Program-made: the position numbers and the translations under genes
Notes under the pieces: generated by a model
Databases searched by the model: none
Told to the model about the DNA's origin: nothing
Seen by the model: only the letters and a program-made list of their open reading frames with translations
Assembly: GCF_001050515.1 (NCBI RefSeq)
Contig: NZ_CAHS01000005.1
Span: forward strand, 1 to 64,000
Length of the DNA stretch: 64,000 bases
Direction of reading: 5' to 3'
DNA from: Erwinia piriflorinigrans CFBP 5888
GTDB taxonomy: Bacteria; Pseudomonadota; Gammaproteobacteria; Enterobacterales; Enterobacteriaceae
Shown here: positions 1 through 8,049 of the stretch, in pieces
Layout of the letters: every line of letters starts with the position of its first letter
How positions within the stretch are numbered: the first letter of the stretch is position 1

Positions 1-34
1 TCTCCCCATGCGAGAGTAGGGAACTGCCAGGCAT
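1..34 (+). rRNA. rrf: 3' end of a 5S rRNA, cut by the window edge
   Basis: These bases are identical to the last 34 bases of the complete 5S gene at 190-309, ending in the same CTGCCAGGCAT. They are the 3' end of the 5S gene that closes an rRNA operon lying to the left of the window. A 5S, then tRNA-Thr, then a second 5S is the arrangement of E. coli rrnD (rrfD-thrV-rrfF). Confidence 0.93.
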
Positions 35-43
35 CAAATAAAT

Positions 44-67
44 AAGGGTGACATTAGTGTCGCCCTT
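44..67 (+). other. Spacer hairpin between 5S and tRNA-Thr
   Basis: AAGGGTGAC pairs with GTCGCCCTT (one G-T pair) around a six-base loop. It lies in the spacer between the first 5S and the tRNA and is followed by AAAA rather than a T run. It is therefore more likely an rRNA/tRNA processing stem than a terminator. Confidence 0.5.
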
Positions 68-80
68 AAAAATTGAGTGT

Positions 81-156
81 GCTGATATGGCTCAGTTGGT
101 AGAGCGCACCCTTGGTAAGGGTGAGGTCCCCAGTTCGACTCTGGGTATCAGCACCA
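81..156 (+). tRNA. thrV: tRNA-Thr(GGT)
   Basis: A 76-base cloverleaf with the CCA encoded at 154-156. The acceptor stem is GCTGATA/TATCAGC. The D-arm reads GGCTCAGTTGGTAGAGC, the T-arm GGTTCGA-like (CAGTTCGACTCTG). The anticodon stem CACCC/GGGTG holds the loop TTGGTAA with anticodon GGT, which reads ACC and ACU threonine codons. It sits between two 5S genes, as thrV does in E. coli rrnD, and should be cut out of the distal end of the rRNA precursor. Confidence 0.97.
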
Positions 157-189
157 GTAAAATAGCGTGAGTTCGGCAAATAAAGAATT

Positions 190-309
190 TGCCTGGCGGC
201 TGTAGCGCGGTGGTCCCACCTGACCCCATGCCGAACTCAGAAGTGAAACGCCGTAGCGCCGATGGTAGTGTGGGGTCTCCCCATGCGAGAGTAGGGAACT
301 GCCAGGCAT
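190..309 (+). rRNA. rrf: 5S ribosomal RNA (second copy of the operon)
   Basis: A 120-base gene from TGCCTGGCGG to CTGCCAGGCAT. It has the 5S landmarks GGTGGTCCCACC, CCATGCCGAACTCAG and GCGCCGATGGTAGT. It follows tRNA-Thr by 33 bases and precedes a strong terminator, so it is the last gene of the rRNA transcript, equivalent to rrfF. Confidence 0.97.
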
Positions 310-320
310 CAAATAAAGCA

Positions 321-347
321 AAAGGCCATCCTCCGGGATGGCCTTTT
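321..347 (+). terminator. rRNA operon terminator 1
   Basis: An AAAGGCCATCC stem pairs with GGATGGCCTTT around a TCCG-type tetraloop and ends in TTTTT. It starts 12 bases after the 5S and is the rho-independent terminator of the rRNA operon. Confidence 0.9.
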
Positions 348-390
348 TGCGTTGTGTGCACTCTGCGGTCTGAAGGCAGTTGCCTGCTCG

Positions 391-492
391 AAAGAGAGTA
401 GGACAGAAGACGAAGTCTTCTGAACGTCGCGCGCGACGGCCCGAAGGGTGAATGACGGAGTCATTCATAAACTGGCAGGCATCAAATAAAGC
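391..492 (+). repeat. Relic 5S 3' tail interrupted by three perfect hairpins
   Basis: The segment opens with AAAGAGAGTAGGA, close to the GCGAGAGTAGGGA of the 5S 3' region. It ends with ACTGGCAGGCATCAAATAA, which repeats the 5S end plus the downstream bases with a single change. The two parts are separated by about 64 extra bases (about 404-467). The insert is three back-to-back inverted repeats: an 8-bp stem with GAA loop at 404-422, the palindrome CGTCGCGCGCGACG at 425-438, and a 7-bp stem with GGA loop at 450-466. The likeliest reading is a decayed duplicate of the rrn tail that carries a small structured repeat element. No 5S function is expected. Confidence 0.65.
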
Positions 493-493
493 A

Positions 494-520
494 AAAGGCC
501 ATCCTTCGGGATGGCCTTTT
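494..520 (+). terminator. rRNA operon terminator 2 (duplicate of terminator 1)
   Basis: AAAGGCCATCC, TTCG, GGATGGCCTTTT: the same stem as terminator 1 with a TTCG loop. It follows the relic 5S tail, so the 5S end and terminator were duplicated together. Tandem terminators are common at the ends of rRNA operons. Confidence 0.85.
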
Positions 521-593
521 GCTTTATGAAGTCCGAAAACCCCTGTTAAAAAGCACTGCTTGTCGGTAGTTAGATCCATAAGTGATGAATTGC

Positions 594-648
594 AAATAAA
601 AACTCCCCCCATTTCTGGAAGAGAGTTTTGTATGTTACCGGGGGAGTG
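594..648 (-). terminator. Terminator of the aapJQMP operon
   Basis: On the minus strand, eight bases after the aapP stop, CACTCCCCC pairs with GGGGGGAGT across a roughly 28-base loop and is followed by TTTTTATTT. The long loop is unusual, but the GC stem and T run support intrinsic termination, and the facing rRNA terminators insulate the other side. Confidence 0.6.
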
Positions 649-655
649 AGCTAAG

Positions 656-1417
656 TCAGTGGATCACCTGCGAGAGGAAAGCGCGAGTACGCTCAGACTC
701 TGGATTAGCAAAAAACTGCTGTGGCGGGGCCTGCTCAACAATTTCACCGCGATCCATAAAGATCACCCGGTCGGCAACGGTGCGGGCAAAGCCCATTTCA
801 TGAGTAACGCACAGCATGGTCATACCGTCTTCTGCCAGGCTAATCATTGTATCCAGTACTTCCTTTACCATCTCTGGATCCAGCGCGGAGGTCGGTTCAT
901 CAAACAGCATAATTTTGGGTTTCATGCACAGAGAACGGGCAATCGCCACGCGCTGCTGCTGGCCACCCGATAGCTGACCGGGGAACTTATGCGCGTGTTC
1001 AGCAATACGTACGCGTTCCAGATAGTGCATTGCCAGCTCTTCTGCTTCCTTCTTCGGCGTCTTACGCACCCAAATGGGGGCAAGCGTACAGTTCTGTAAA
1101 ACGCTCAAATGCGGGAACAGATTAAAGTGCTGAAATACCATTCCCACTTCAGTACGCACACGTTCGATATTGCGCAGATCGTCATTCAGCAGGGTTCCGT
1201 CGACAACAATACGTCCCTGTTGATGCTCTTCCAAGTGGTTGATACAGCGTATGGTCGTCGATTTTCCGGATCCAGAAGGGCCGCAGAGTACGATACGTTC
1301 GCGTGGTTTTACCTGTAGGTTGATATCCTTCAGCACATGAAACTGCCCGTACCATTTGTTAACGTTTTCAAGCGTTATCATCATCGCGTTGTCAGCCTGG
1401 CTCGTTATACTCGTCAT
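656..1417 (-). CDS. aapP: Polar amino-acid ABC transporter, ATP-binding protein
   Basis: This is the 253-residue ATPase of a general L-amino-acid importer, orthologous to E. coli YhdZ and related to Rhizobium AapP and to GlnQ. Visible motifs are Walker [10 protein letters not shown] (46-54), the signature LSGGQQQR (149-156), Walker B IMLFDEP (169-175) and the H-loop histidine near 206. It works on the inner face of the membrane with AapQ and AapM. The start at 1417 is chosen because the protein then aligns with the E. coli length; an upstream in-frame ATG would add 37 residues that overlap aapM and look unrelated. It is the last gene of aapJQMP, ten bases after aapM. Confidence 0.93.
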   Translation of the reverse strand: MTSITSQADNAMMITLENVNKWYGQFHVLKDINLQVKPRERIVLCGPSGSGKSTTIRCINHLEEHQQGRIVVDGTLLNDDLRNIERVRTEVGMVFQHFNLFPHLSVLQNCTLAPIWVRKTPKKEAEELAMHYLERVRIAEHAHKFPGQLSGGQQQRVAIARSLCMKPKIMLFDEPTSALDPEMVKEVLDTMISLAEDGMTMLCVTHEMGFARTVADRVIFMDRGEIVEQAPPQQFFANPESERTRAFLSQVIH

Positions 1418-1427
1418 ATTATTAACC

Positions 1428-2528
1428 TTAGTGCGGTGTACGCCCGGTGTGGAAGCGCTTCTCCAGATGCTGGCTATAGCGCGACATACTAAAACAGAAA
1501 ATCCAATAGATAAGGGCTGCGAAAACATAGCCTTCAGTGGACATCCCCAGCCAGGCGGGGTCCACGGTAGCCTGTTGCACGCTGCTAAACAGATCGAACA
1601 GTCCGATGATGATCACCAGGCTAGTATCTTTAAACAGGGCAATAATGGTGTTTACCAGCCCCGGTATAACCAGTTTCAGCGCCTGAGGAAGGATCACCAG
1701 TGCCTGCGTTTTCCAGTAACCCAACGCCAGCGACTCGGCAGCTTCGTATTGGCCCTTGGGCAGCGCCTGCAGGCCGCCTCGCACCACTTCAGCGACATAG
1801 GCAGACTGGAACAGGGTCACCCCAACCAAAGCGCGTATCAGCTTATCGATGGAGCTGCCTTCCGCCATAAACAGCGGTAGCATCACCGAGGACATAAACA
1901 GAACGGTGATAAGCGGAACGCCACGCCAGAACTCAATGAATAATACGCACAAGGTGCGGACAACCGGCATTTGCGATCGTCGACCCAGAGCCAATAGAAC
2001 GCCTGTGGGCAATGCGCCAGCGATACCGACCGCAGCAATAATCAGCGTCAGGGTCAGACCACCCCACTGACGGGTTTCCACTCGATCCAGCCCCAGCCAT
2101 CCGCCATACATCAGTAGCCATACCAGCAGTGGATAAAGCAGCGCCCAACCAACAATGTAGCTTCCACGACGCGGCAGGTTTTTCAGGAACATCGGGACGA
2201 TCGACAGCAGGCCGATGACCAGCGCCAGATTAATGCGCCAGCGCAGCTCATGGGGATAAAGCCCGTACATCAGTTGACCAAAGCGTGCATGGATAAATAC
2301 CCAGCAGGCCCCCTCTTTGCTACAGTCTGCGCGCGTATCACCTACCCAGTTGGCCTGGAATACCAGCCAGCTGAGAGCAGGAGGAAGCGCTTCCCACATA
2401 ATCCATAGGCATAACAGCGTTAGCAGAGAATTACCGATGCTTGAGAAAAGGTTTTTTCTGGCCCATGCGACAGAACGTGAGAGTGCATTGCTGTCGGGGG
2501 GTGACGTTTCATGAGTGATAACAGTCAT
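1428..2528 (-). CDS. aapM: Polar amino-acid ABC transporter, permease AapM
   Basis: This 366-residue inner-membrane permease is orthologous to E. coli YhdY. Its C-terminal half carries the HisM/GlnP-type fold, with the EAA loop recognisable as [10 protein letters not shown] followed by [12 protein letters not shown]. An insert of extra membrane segments and a periplasmic loop in the N-terminal half is typical of the Aap subfamily. It pairs with AapQ to form the channel. The start at 2528 follows a GACGAGAA ribosome-binding site and leaves 13 bases after aapQ; another ATG at 2552 would overlap aapQ and is less likely. Confidence 0.92.
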   Translation of the reverse strand: MTVITHETSPPDSNALSRSVAWARKNLFSSIGNSLLTLLCLWIMWEALPPALSWLVFQANWVGDTRADCSKEGACWVFIHARFGQLMYGLYPHELRWRINLALVIGLLSIVPMFLKNLPRRGSYIVGWALLYPLLVWLLMYGGWLGLDRVETRQWGGLTLTLIIAAVGIAGALPTGVLLALGRRSQMPVVRTLCVLFIEFWRGVPLITVLFMSSVMLPLFMAEGSSIDKLIRALVGVTLFQSAYVAEVVRGGLQALPKGQYEAAESLALGYWKTQALVILPQALKLVIPGLVNTIIALFKDTSLVIIIGLFDLFSSVQQATVDPAWLGMSTEGYVFAALIYWIFCFSMSRYSQHLEKRFHTGRTPH

Positions 2529-2541
2529 AATATTCTCGTCT

Positions 2542-3720
2542 CTAGCGTTCAATCAGGGCGATTTTGCGGTTGTAGATGTTCATTAACAGCGAAATCGACA
2601 GGCTGATGATGAGATAAACCCCCATAGTAATCGCGATGGTTTCAATCGCCTGTCCCGTCTGGTTAAGCACCGTACCGGCAAACAACGACACCATATCGGG
2701 ATAGCCAATCGCCGCTGCCAGCGAGGAGTTCTTGACGATATTCAGATACTGACTGGTCAACGGGGGAATAATAACGCGCATCGCCTGCGGAATAATCACC
2801 TGGCGTAGCGTGACCGCATGCGGCAGACCGAGAGAAGATGCGGCTTCATGCTGACCATATGGCACCGACTGGATCCCTGAACGTATCACCTCGGCAATAA
2901 ACGTGGAGGTATAGATCGACAGCGCCAGGGTGAGTGCGGCCAGTTCCGGGATCAGGACAAAACCACCACGATAATTAAAGCCGCGCAGCTGCGGGATATC
3001 CCAGTGCATCGGGCTGCCTGCCAGCAGAAAAGCCACCAACGGAAACAGGATCAACATAGCGACAGCGGCGGGCCATGTATGACGCAGTCGCCCGGTTTTC
3101 AGCTGATGCTGTTTGTTGTAGCGGAACAGGCCTGTTGTCATTGCTATCGCCAGCAGCAGAGCAAGCAGGAAGGGGACGGTTCCTGCGGCATATTCAGGCC
3201 ACGGAATATAGAGTCCACGATTACTGACAAAGGCCAGGTCGAAGGCATTCATCGCCTGGCGTGGCCCTGGCAGGTTGCGCAGTACTGCAAAGTACCAGAA
3301 AAAGATCTGCAACAGCGGAGGGATATTGCGGAACGTCTCGACATAAACAGTGGATAATTTACGCAGCAGCCAGTTGTCAGACAGGCGCGCCAGGCCAACA
3401 AAAAATCCCAGTAATGATGCGAAAACGATACAGAGCGCGGAGACCAGCAGGGTATTGGTTAACCCGACCAGAAATACGCGGGCATAGCTATCCCCTTCCG
3501 AGTAATCAATCAGATGCTGGACGATGCCGAAGCCAGCGCTACGTTCAAGGAAACCAAATCCGGAAGTAATGCCACGGCTGGCAAGATTATTGATGGTGTT
3601 ATGGATCAAATATCCTGCAACCAGAAGAACCGTGGCGACCGCAACAATCTGGAAAAGCCAGGCGCGCACCGCAGGATGACCAAGGGAAAAGTCCCTTTTT
3701 ACGGCTGGGCGTGGAGACAT
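2542..3720 (-). CDS. aapQ: Polar amino-acid ABC transporter, permease AapQ
   Basis: The 392-residue permease is orthologous to E. coli YhdX (393 residues). A first membrane segment lies at about residues 20-40. The C-terminal transport domain includes the EAA motif YGQHEAASSLGL and the following VIIPQAMRVIIPPLTSQYLN. It forms the membrane pore with AapM. It is preceded by a 67-base gap containing a perfect hairpin that probably sets its level below that of the binding protein gene aapJ. Confidence 0.93.
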   Translation of the reverse strand: MSPRPAVKRDFSLGHPAVRAWLFQIVAVATVLLVAGYLIHNTINNLASRGITSGFGFLERSAGFGIVQHLIDYSEGDSYARVFLVGLTNTLLVSALCIVFASLLGFFVGLARLSDNWLLRKLSTVYVETFRNIPPLLQIFFWYFAVLRNLPGPRQAMNAFDLAFVSNRGLYIPWPEYAAGTVPFLLALLLAIAMTTGLFRYNKQHQLKTGRLRHTWPAAVAMLILFPLVAFLLAGSPMHWDIPQLRGFNYRGGFVLIPELAALTLALSIYTSTFIAEVIRSGIQSVPYGQHEAASSLGLPHAVTLRQVIIPQAMRVIIPPLTSQYLNIVKNSSLAAAIGYPDMVSLFAGTVLNQTGQAIETIAITMGVYLIISLSISLLMNIYNRKIALIER

Positions 3721-3751
3721 GATAAAACCTCAGTGACGAAAATTCACAGGT

Positions 3752-3773
3752 GGGCACCGGCATTGCGGTGCCC
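3752..3773 (-). other. Intercistronic hairpin between aapJ and aapQ
   Basis: GGGCACCG and CGGTGCCC form an 8-bp perfect stem with a six-base loop, 15 bases after the aapJ stop. There is no T run, so it is not a full terminator. In binding-protein-dependent transporter operons such stems commonly protect the upstream mRNA and lower expression of the permease genes. That role is inferred here. Confidence 0.6.
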
Positions 3774-3787
3774 GCTAATCGGAGGTG

Positions 3788-4813
3788 TTAACGTACAGGC
3801 GGTGCGTATTGAATACCGCCATTGTTCCACAGCGCATTCTGACCACGGGCAATTTTCAGCTGGCTGTCTTTTCCGACATTGCGGTCAAAGACTTCCTGAT
3901 AGTTACCCACTTGCTTAATGATGTGATAAGCCCATTTGTTGTCCAGCTTCAGATCTTTACCGAAGTCACCCTCTGCACCAAGCAGATGTGCCATATCCGG
4001 GTTGGATGGCTTAGCTGACATGCTATCGACGTTTTTAGAGGTAATCCCCATCTCTTCGGCATTCAGCATGGCGTACAGTGACCATTTTACGATGGTAAAC
4101 CAGTCATCATCATCGCGGCGCACCACTGGCCCCAGCGGCTCTTTAGAGATCACTTCCGGCAGAACGATAAAGTCGTCAGGTTTACCCAGCTTGATGCGTA
4201 GCGCATACAGCTGTGACTGGTCAGAGGCAAGAGTATCGCAGCGGCCGCTGTCCAGCGCTTTCGCCGATTCGTCAGAGCGGTCGAAGGTTACTGGGGTGTA
4301 CTGCATTTTGTTTGCTTTGAAATAGTCGGCGACGTTCAGTTCGGTATCAGTACCGGCCTGAATACAGACGGTTGCGCCGTCCAGCTCTTTCGCGCTTTTC
4401 AGCCCTGCTTTCTGGTGGGTTAAGAAGCCGATGCCGTCGTAGTAGTTTACGCCAGCGAAAATAAAGCCCATGCCGCCGTCACGTGAGGAGGTCCAAGTGG
4501 TGTTACGTGAAAGAATGTCCACTTCACCGGACTGCAAAGCGGTAAAGCGTTCTTTGGCCGTTAGCGGGGTATATTTCACTTTTCCTGCATCACCCAGCAC
4601 TGCGGCAGCGGCAGCGCGGCAGACGTCGACATCGATGCCGCTGAATTTACCGCTGGCATCCGCATAGGAGAAGCCAGGCAGCCCGTCGCTGATACCGCAC
4701 TGAACAAAGCCTTTCTTTTTTATTGCATCCAGCGTGGTGCCGGCATGAGCCTGATTGGCAAGCGAAAGCAGTGCTGCTGCGCTAATCAGCGTGGAGAGCA
4801 TCATCTTTTTCAT
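3788..4813 (-). CDS. aapJ: Periplasmic amino-acid binding protein
   Basis: The 341-residue solute-binding protein is orthologous to E. coli YhdW (a broken gene in strain K-12, intact here). A signal peptide spans residues 1-24, with a KK start, a hydrophobic core and the AHA cleavage site. The mature protein has the SBP_bac_3 fold of polar amino-acid receptors (KKKGFVQCGISDGLPGFS, VDVCRAAAAAV, ERFTALQSGEVDIL). It should capture polar amino acids for AapQMP. The start at 4813 is fixed by the signal peptide and an AGGACG ribosome-binding site; the frame is open for 48 codons upstream, but this segment contains the promoter. It is the first gene of the operon. Confidence 0.94.
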   Translation of the reverse strand: MKKMMLSTLISAAALLSLANQAHAGTTLDAIKKKGFVQCGISDGLPGFSYADASGKFSGIDVDVCRAAAAAVLGDAGKVKYTPLTAKERFTALQSGEVDILSRNTTWTSSRDGGMGFIFAGVNYYDGIGFLTHQKAGLKSAKELDGATVCIQAGTDTELNVADYFKANKMQYTPVTFDRSDESAKALDSGRCDTLASDQSQLYALRIKLGKPDDFIVLPEVISKEPLGPVVRRDDDDWFTIVKWSLYAMLNAEEMGITSKNVDSMSAKPSNPDMAHLLGAEGDFGKDLKLDNKWAYHIIKQVGNYQEVFDRNVGKDSQLKIARGQNALWNNGGIQYAPPVR

Positions 4814-4901
4814 AAAGCGTCCTGTGTAGCGATTGCATTTATTATTTTTGGCGTACGCTTTGGTGCGCTTTGCCTGTCTGTAGCCGAAGCCATACACAGC
4901 A

Positions 4902-4918
4902 TTGCAAGGAGGATGCCA
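4902..4918 (-). promoter_or_regulatory. Sigma-54 (RpoN) promoter of aapJQMP
   Basis: On the minus strand the sequence reads TGGCAT-CCTCC-TTGCAA, with the invariant GG and GC dinucleotides ten bases apart, as sigma-54 requires. The predicted start is near 4892, leaving a leader of about 80 bases before aapJ. The consensus TGGCAC-N5-TTGCA is matched at all but one position. It implies activation by an enhancer-binding protein, presumably NtrC, under nitrogen limitation; rpoN itself is at 56904-58337. Confidence 0.75.
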
Positions 4919-4992
4919 GAGTTTCATCAGTCTGAATTTATTGAATGTTTTAGGCATTTAATACTAATGATTTGCGGTTTAGCCTGATGGTT

Positions 4993-5009
4993 TGCACCAG
5001 GATAGGGCA
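4993..5009 (-). promoter_or_regulatory. NtrC-like enhancer site upstream of aapJ
   Basis: TGCACCAGGATAGGGCA has one intact NtrC half-site (GCACC) and a second half with two mismatches (AGGGC for GGTGC) at the correct spacing. Its centre is about 109 bases upstream of the predicted sigma-54 start, the distance typical of NtrC enhancers. On its own the match is modest; position and context raise it. Confidence 0.45.
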
Positions 5010-5112
5010 AAATTAGTGGGGAAGAGCACAAGCGGTGCGAATCGTTTCAGCTGTGGGGACCAGCGGGCGACATGGGGCTATGGACGAGCAAACATTGGGG
5101 TTTTGAGGCGTT

Positions 5113-5130
5113 CAGCGCCCGCAGGCGCTG
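5113..5130 (-). other. Hairpin downstream of lpxP
   Basis: CAGCGCC-CGCA-GGCGCTG is a 7-bp perfect stem 16 bases after the lpxP stop. No T run follows on the minus strand, so it is a weak terminator or an mRNA 3' end protector. Confidence 0.45.
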
Positions 5131-5146
5131 AGGAGTAGAGGGCGGG

Positions 5147-6067
5147 TTAATATAATGAGCTGGCACCGGCAGGTCGTGTTTTAAAACGGCGATGCAGCCA
5201 CATGTATTGGTTCGGCGCACGCATAATTTCGCGCTCAATCACCCGGTTCATATATTCAGCAGCCTGCTGCTCGCTTTCAATCGGATAATCCTTCAGCTCT
5301 GGCTGGATCACCAGCTCGTAACCGCTACCGTCTTCTTTGCGCAGAAGTACCACGGTAATTAACGCAGGTTTGGCCATTCGCGCCAGCATCCAGGTTCCGC
5401 TGGTGGTAGCTGCCTCTGGGACGGCGAACAGCGGGGCAAAAACGCTGCCTTTGGGGCCGTAATCCTGATCTGGGGCAAACCAGACGGCTTCTCCATGCTT
5501 CAGCGCCTGAACCATGCCGCGCAGGTCACGCCGGTTGATCATTGCCTTATTGGAACGCATGCGGCCTTTTGTCTGCACCCATTCCATCAGTTTATTATTG
5601 TGCGGACGATACATCGCCATCATTGGCTGACACATGCCCATAGTGCGGCCGCCCAGCTCAAGAGACATGAAGTGCACGCCGATAATCAGTGCTCCGCGAC
5701 CATTTGCCTGCGCAGCCTGTAGGTTGTGCAGACCTTTGACGCTAAACCAACGTTTCACCCGACGGTCGGACCAGAACCATGCCATGCCGGTTTCCAACAA
5801 TCCCATGCCAAGCGATTCGAAATTACCGATAATGCATCGTTCCAGATTGTCTTTGTCCATCTCTGGAAAACAGAGTTCCAGATTACGGCGTGCGATTGAG
5901 ACGCGGCGCTTCATAAAACGCATTGAGGTTCGCCCCATCCAAGTGCCCAGCTTGTGCAGCAGCGGATAGGGGAGCTGGACCAGCAGAAATAAAACGCCAA
6001 CGCCAAACCAGGTTAACCAGTAACGTGGATGCAGAAAGCTTCTGTGGAAATTCTGTGACTGCTTCAT
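5147..6067 (-). CDS. lpxP: Lipid A late acyltransferase, LpxP type
   Basis: This 306-residue inner-membrane enzyme adds a secondary acyl chain (palmitoleate in E. coli LpxP) to Kdo2-lipid IVA. One membrane anchor lies at about residues 20-38. The catalytic HX4E motif is HFMSLE (His132, Glu137). Stretches such as YRPHNNKLMEWVQTKGRMRS and GEAVWFAPDQDYG are closer to LpxP than to LpxL, so LpxP is preferred; the family member rather than the family is the uncertainty. In E. coli lpxP lies elsewhere; here it separates aap from fis. Promoter type was not resolved: a sigma-E -10-like TCTGA lies upstream but has no matching -35. Confidence 0.82.
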   Translation of the reverse strand: MKQSQNFHRSFLHPRYWLTWFGVGVLFLLVQLPYPLLHKLGTWMGRTSMRFMKRRVSIARRNLELCFPEMDKDNLERCIIGNFESLGMGLLETGMAWFWSDRRVKRWFSVKGLHNLQAAQANGRGALIIGVHFMSLELGGRTMGMCQPMMAMYRPHNNKLMEWVQTKGRMRSNKAMINRRDLRGMVQALKHGEAVWFAPDQDYGPKGSVFAPLFAVPEAATTSGTWMLARMAKPALITVVLLRKEDGSGYELVIQPELKDYPIESEQQAAEYMNRVIEREIMRAPNQYMWLHRRFKTRPAGASSLY

Positions 6068-6397
6068 AAATACTCATTCAGACATTAAGGGTAAGAGAAC
6101 CTGTAACGCATCATGAAGCTTGGCAGTTGCGATACAATGACTCGGACACCTGTTCAGGACGATGGTTTAGCCACATTCTACTCTTGACGAAAACTTTACA
6201 CTCGTGGGATGTGCGTGCAGCGTAGTAGAGATGGTGAGGGCTCTGCGAAGAGATGTCCATAACGGGCTATTTTATACATAAGATACCGATTCTGCTTTAT
6301 GAGATTAACAGGTATTTTCTTAAAACAGCGTTTTATGATATCGCTGGCTTTGTGTTGATTGTTTACGCTGCTTCCCGCTGTCGGCCTGGATAATAAA
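6068..6397. other. Intergenic region between lpxP and the fis terminator
   Basis: The 330 bases hold the lpxP promoter region at the left and nothing else that I can recognise. No open frame with a plausible start and no tRNA-like fold was seen. E. coli has yhdJ and the acrEF genes between fis and yhdW; none is present here. Confidence 0.5.
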
Positions 6398-6429
6398 AAA
6401 GCGCTTACCCCTAGGGAATAAGCGCTTTT
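6398..6429 (-). terminator. Terminator of dusB-fis
   Basis: AAAGCGCTTA and its complement TAAGCGCTTT flank a short loop around CCCCTAGGGA. On the minus strand the stem is followed by TTTTTTATTA. It lies 26 bases after the fis stop. The A-rich left flank and T-rich right flank make it potentially bidirectional. Confidence 0.85.
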
Positions 6430-6454
6430 AAAACAACATGATAGCCGGGGGCTA

Positions 6455-6751
6455 TTAGTTCATGCCGTATTTTTTCAGCTTCTTACGCAGTGTACCGCGG
6501 TTGATGCCCATCATCAGGGCTGCACGGGTCTGGTTGCCACGGGTGTATTGCATCACCATGTCCAACAGAGGCTGTTCTACTTCAGCCAGTACCAGCTCAT
6601 ACAGATCATTAACATCCTGACCATTTAGTTGAGCAAAATAGTTCTTCAGTGCCTGTTTGACCGAATCACGCAGTGGCTTTTGGGTCACCTGATCCTGTGA
6701 GTTTACGGTAGATACGGTCAGTACGTCAGAATTTACGCGTTGTTCGAACAT
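6455..6751 (-). CDS. fis: Nucleoid protein Fis
   Basis: At 98 residues it is the same length as E. coli Fis and nearly identical to it. The N-terminal arms (1-26) precede the dimer core. The C-terminal helix-turn-helix is [20 protein letters not shown] (74-93). Fis bends DNA, activates rRNA operons such as the one at the left edge, and peaks in early exponential growth. It is the second gene after dusB, 25 bases downstream, and has no promoter of its own in that gap. Confidence 0.98.
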
Positions 6752-6776
6752 AGTTCTGTCAGCTCTTTATTTCTAA

Positions 6777-7742
6777 TTACGCAAGATTTTCGAAGTATGC
6801 CTCCAACGCCTCCAGCTGTTCGCTGGCATCCTCAATGGCGTTGAATGTGCGCCGAAACTGGTCGTTTGGGGCGTGCTCCTGCAGATACCAGGAGACGTGC
6901 TTCCGGGCAATACGGTATCCCTTGCGCTGACCATAAAAGTCGTGCAGTTCCCGTAAGTGCCCGATGAGCAAGCGCTTGACTTCAGCCAATGGCATCGGTG
7001 CCAGCAGCTCCCCAGTGTCCAGATAATGCTGGATTTCCCGGAAGATCCACGGTCTTCCCTGAGCAGCCCGTCCTATCATCAGGGCATCAGCCCCCGTATA
7101 GTCAAGTACCGCTCTGGCTTTATGCGGGTCAGTAATGTCTCCATTCGCGATAACCGGAATGGATACGTTCTGCTTAACTGTCCGAATGCTGTCGTATTCA
7201 GCTTCACCGTTGAACAAACAGGCGCGGGTGCGTCCATGAATGGTCAGGGCCTGAATACCACAACGTTCAGCCAATTGGGCAATCTCTACGCAGTTGCGGT
7301 TGTCGCTGTCCCAGCCGGTGCGAATCTTTAAGGTCACGGGCACGTCAACTGCATTCACCACGGCTGAAAGGATAGACTTCACCAGCTCAGGGTGTTGCAG
7401 CAGCGCCGAACCCGCCATCTTGCGATTCACTTTTTTGGCTGGGCATCCCATGTTGATGTCGATCACCTGTGCGCCTGATGCAGCATTAATGCGCGCGGCT
7501 CCTGCCATCTCTGTCGGGTCACAACCGGCAATTTGCACGGTACGAATACCAGGTTCGTCACTGTGAACCATACGCAACCGGGATTTATCGCTGGCCCAGA
7601 CCTCGGGGTTCGACGACATCATCTCGGAGACGGTCATACCAGCGCCCATTGCATAGCAAAGGGTTCTGAATGGCCTGTCAGTGATCCCGGCCATTGGTGC
7701 CGCAATCAAACGATTACGAAGCTGGTGATTTCCTATGCGCAT
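6777..7742 (-). CDS. dusB: tRNA-dihydrouridine synthase B
   Basis: The 321-residue FMN enzyme reduces uridine in the tRNA D-loop using NADPH. The TIM-barrel starts [15 protein letters not shown]; the catalytic cysteine is Cys100 in [16 protein letters not shown] and GDITDP bind RNA and FMN. The start at 7742 gives the same length as E. coli DusB and lies downstream of the promoter. The frame is open upstream but that part is promoter DNA. It heads the dusB-fis operon. Confidence 0.97.
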   Translation of the reverse strand: MRIGNHQLRNRLIAAPMAGITDRPFRTLCYAMGAGMTVSEMMSSNPEVWASDKSRLRMVHSDEPGIRTVQIAGCDPTEMAGAARINAASGAQVIDINMGCPAKKVNRKMAGSALLQHPELVKSILSAVVNAVDVPVTLKIRTGWDSDNRNCVEIAQLAERCGIQALTIHGRTRACLFNGEAEYDSIRTVKQNVSIPVIANGDITDPHKARAVLDYTGADALMIGRAAQGRPWIFREIQHYLDTGELLAPMPLAEVKRLLIGHLRELHDFYGQRKGYRIARKHVSWYLQEHAPNDQFRRTFNAIEDASEQLEALEAYFENLA

Positions 7743-7780
7743 GAAAAAAAAGTGACCATAGTGTGTCCGCAAGGCGGCGT

Positions 7781-7809
7781 ATATTACGCATTTTTTCAGG
7801 AAGATGAAA
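7781..7809 (-). promoter_or_regulatory. dusB-fis promoter
   Basis: On the minus strand: TTTCAT, 17 bases, TAATAT, then a GC-rich discriminator ACGCCGCC. A poor -35 with a GC-rich discriminator is what makes the E. coli fis promoter sensitive to ppGpp and growth phase. The start should be about 30 bases upstream of dusB. The AT-rich DNA at 7850-7990 could hold UP elements and Fis sites for autoregulation, but I did not resolve them. Confidence 0.75.
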
Positions 7810-8009
7810 GGCCAAACTTTGAACAATACACCGTTGCAGAGTAAGGTAAAATGAAATCAGCATCGACCTTATGTAATATTATTATGTTTAACAACAAGTT
7901 AGGAAAATATGACCAAATTACGTACAGAGAATTTTCTTTTCTTGTCAGTAAGATATCAACATAAACCACGTTATTTTGCCTGTTAAACAAAACATGTGAC
8001 GTGAAGAAA

Positions 8010-8043
8010 GCACTGGCACAGCGGCGACAGGCTGTGCCAGTGC
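8010..8043 (-). terminator. Hairpin terminator after prmA
   Basis: GCACTGGCACAGC and GCTGTGCCAGTGC form a 13-bp perfect stem with an eight-base loop, starting seven bases after the prmA stop. On the minus strand TTTCTT follows. It ends the transcript that reads through prmA and separates it from the dusB promoter region. Confidence 0.75.
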
Positions 8044-8049
8044 CCTGGC

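Noticed and set aside
6068-6130. Sigma-E promoter for lpxP
   Set aside because: A GTCTGA -10-like element exists on the minus strand but no GAACTT-type -35 at 15-17 bases.
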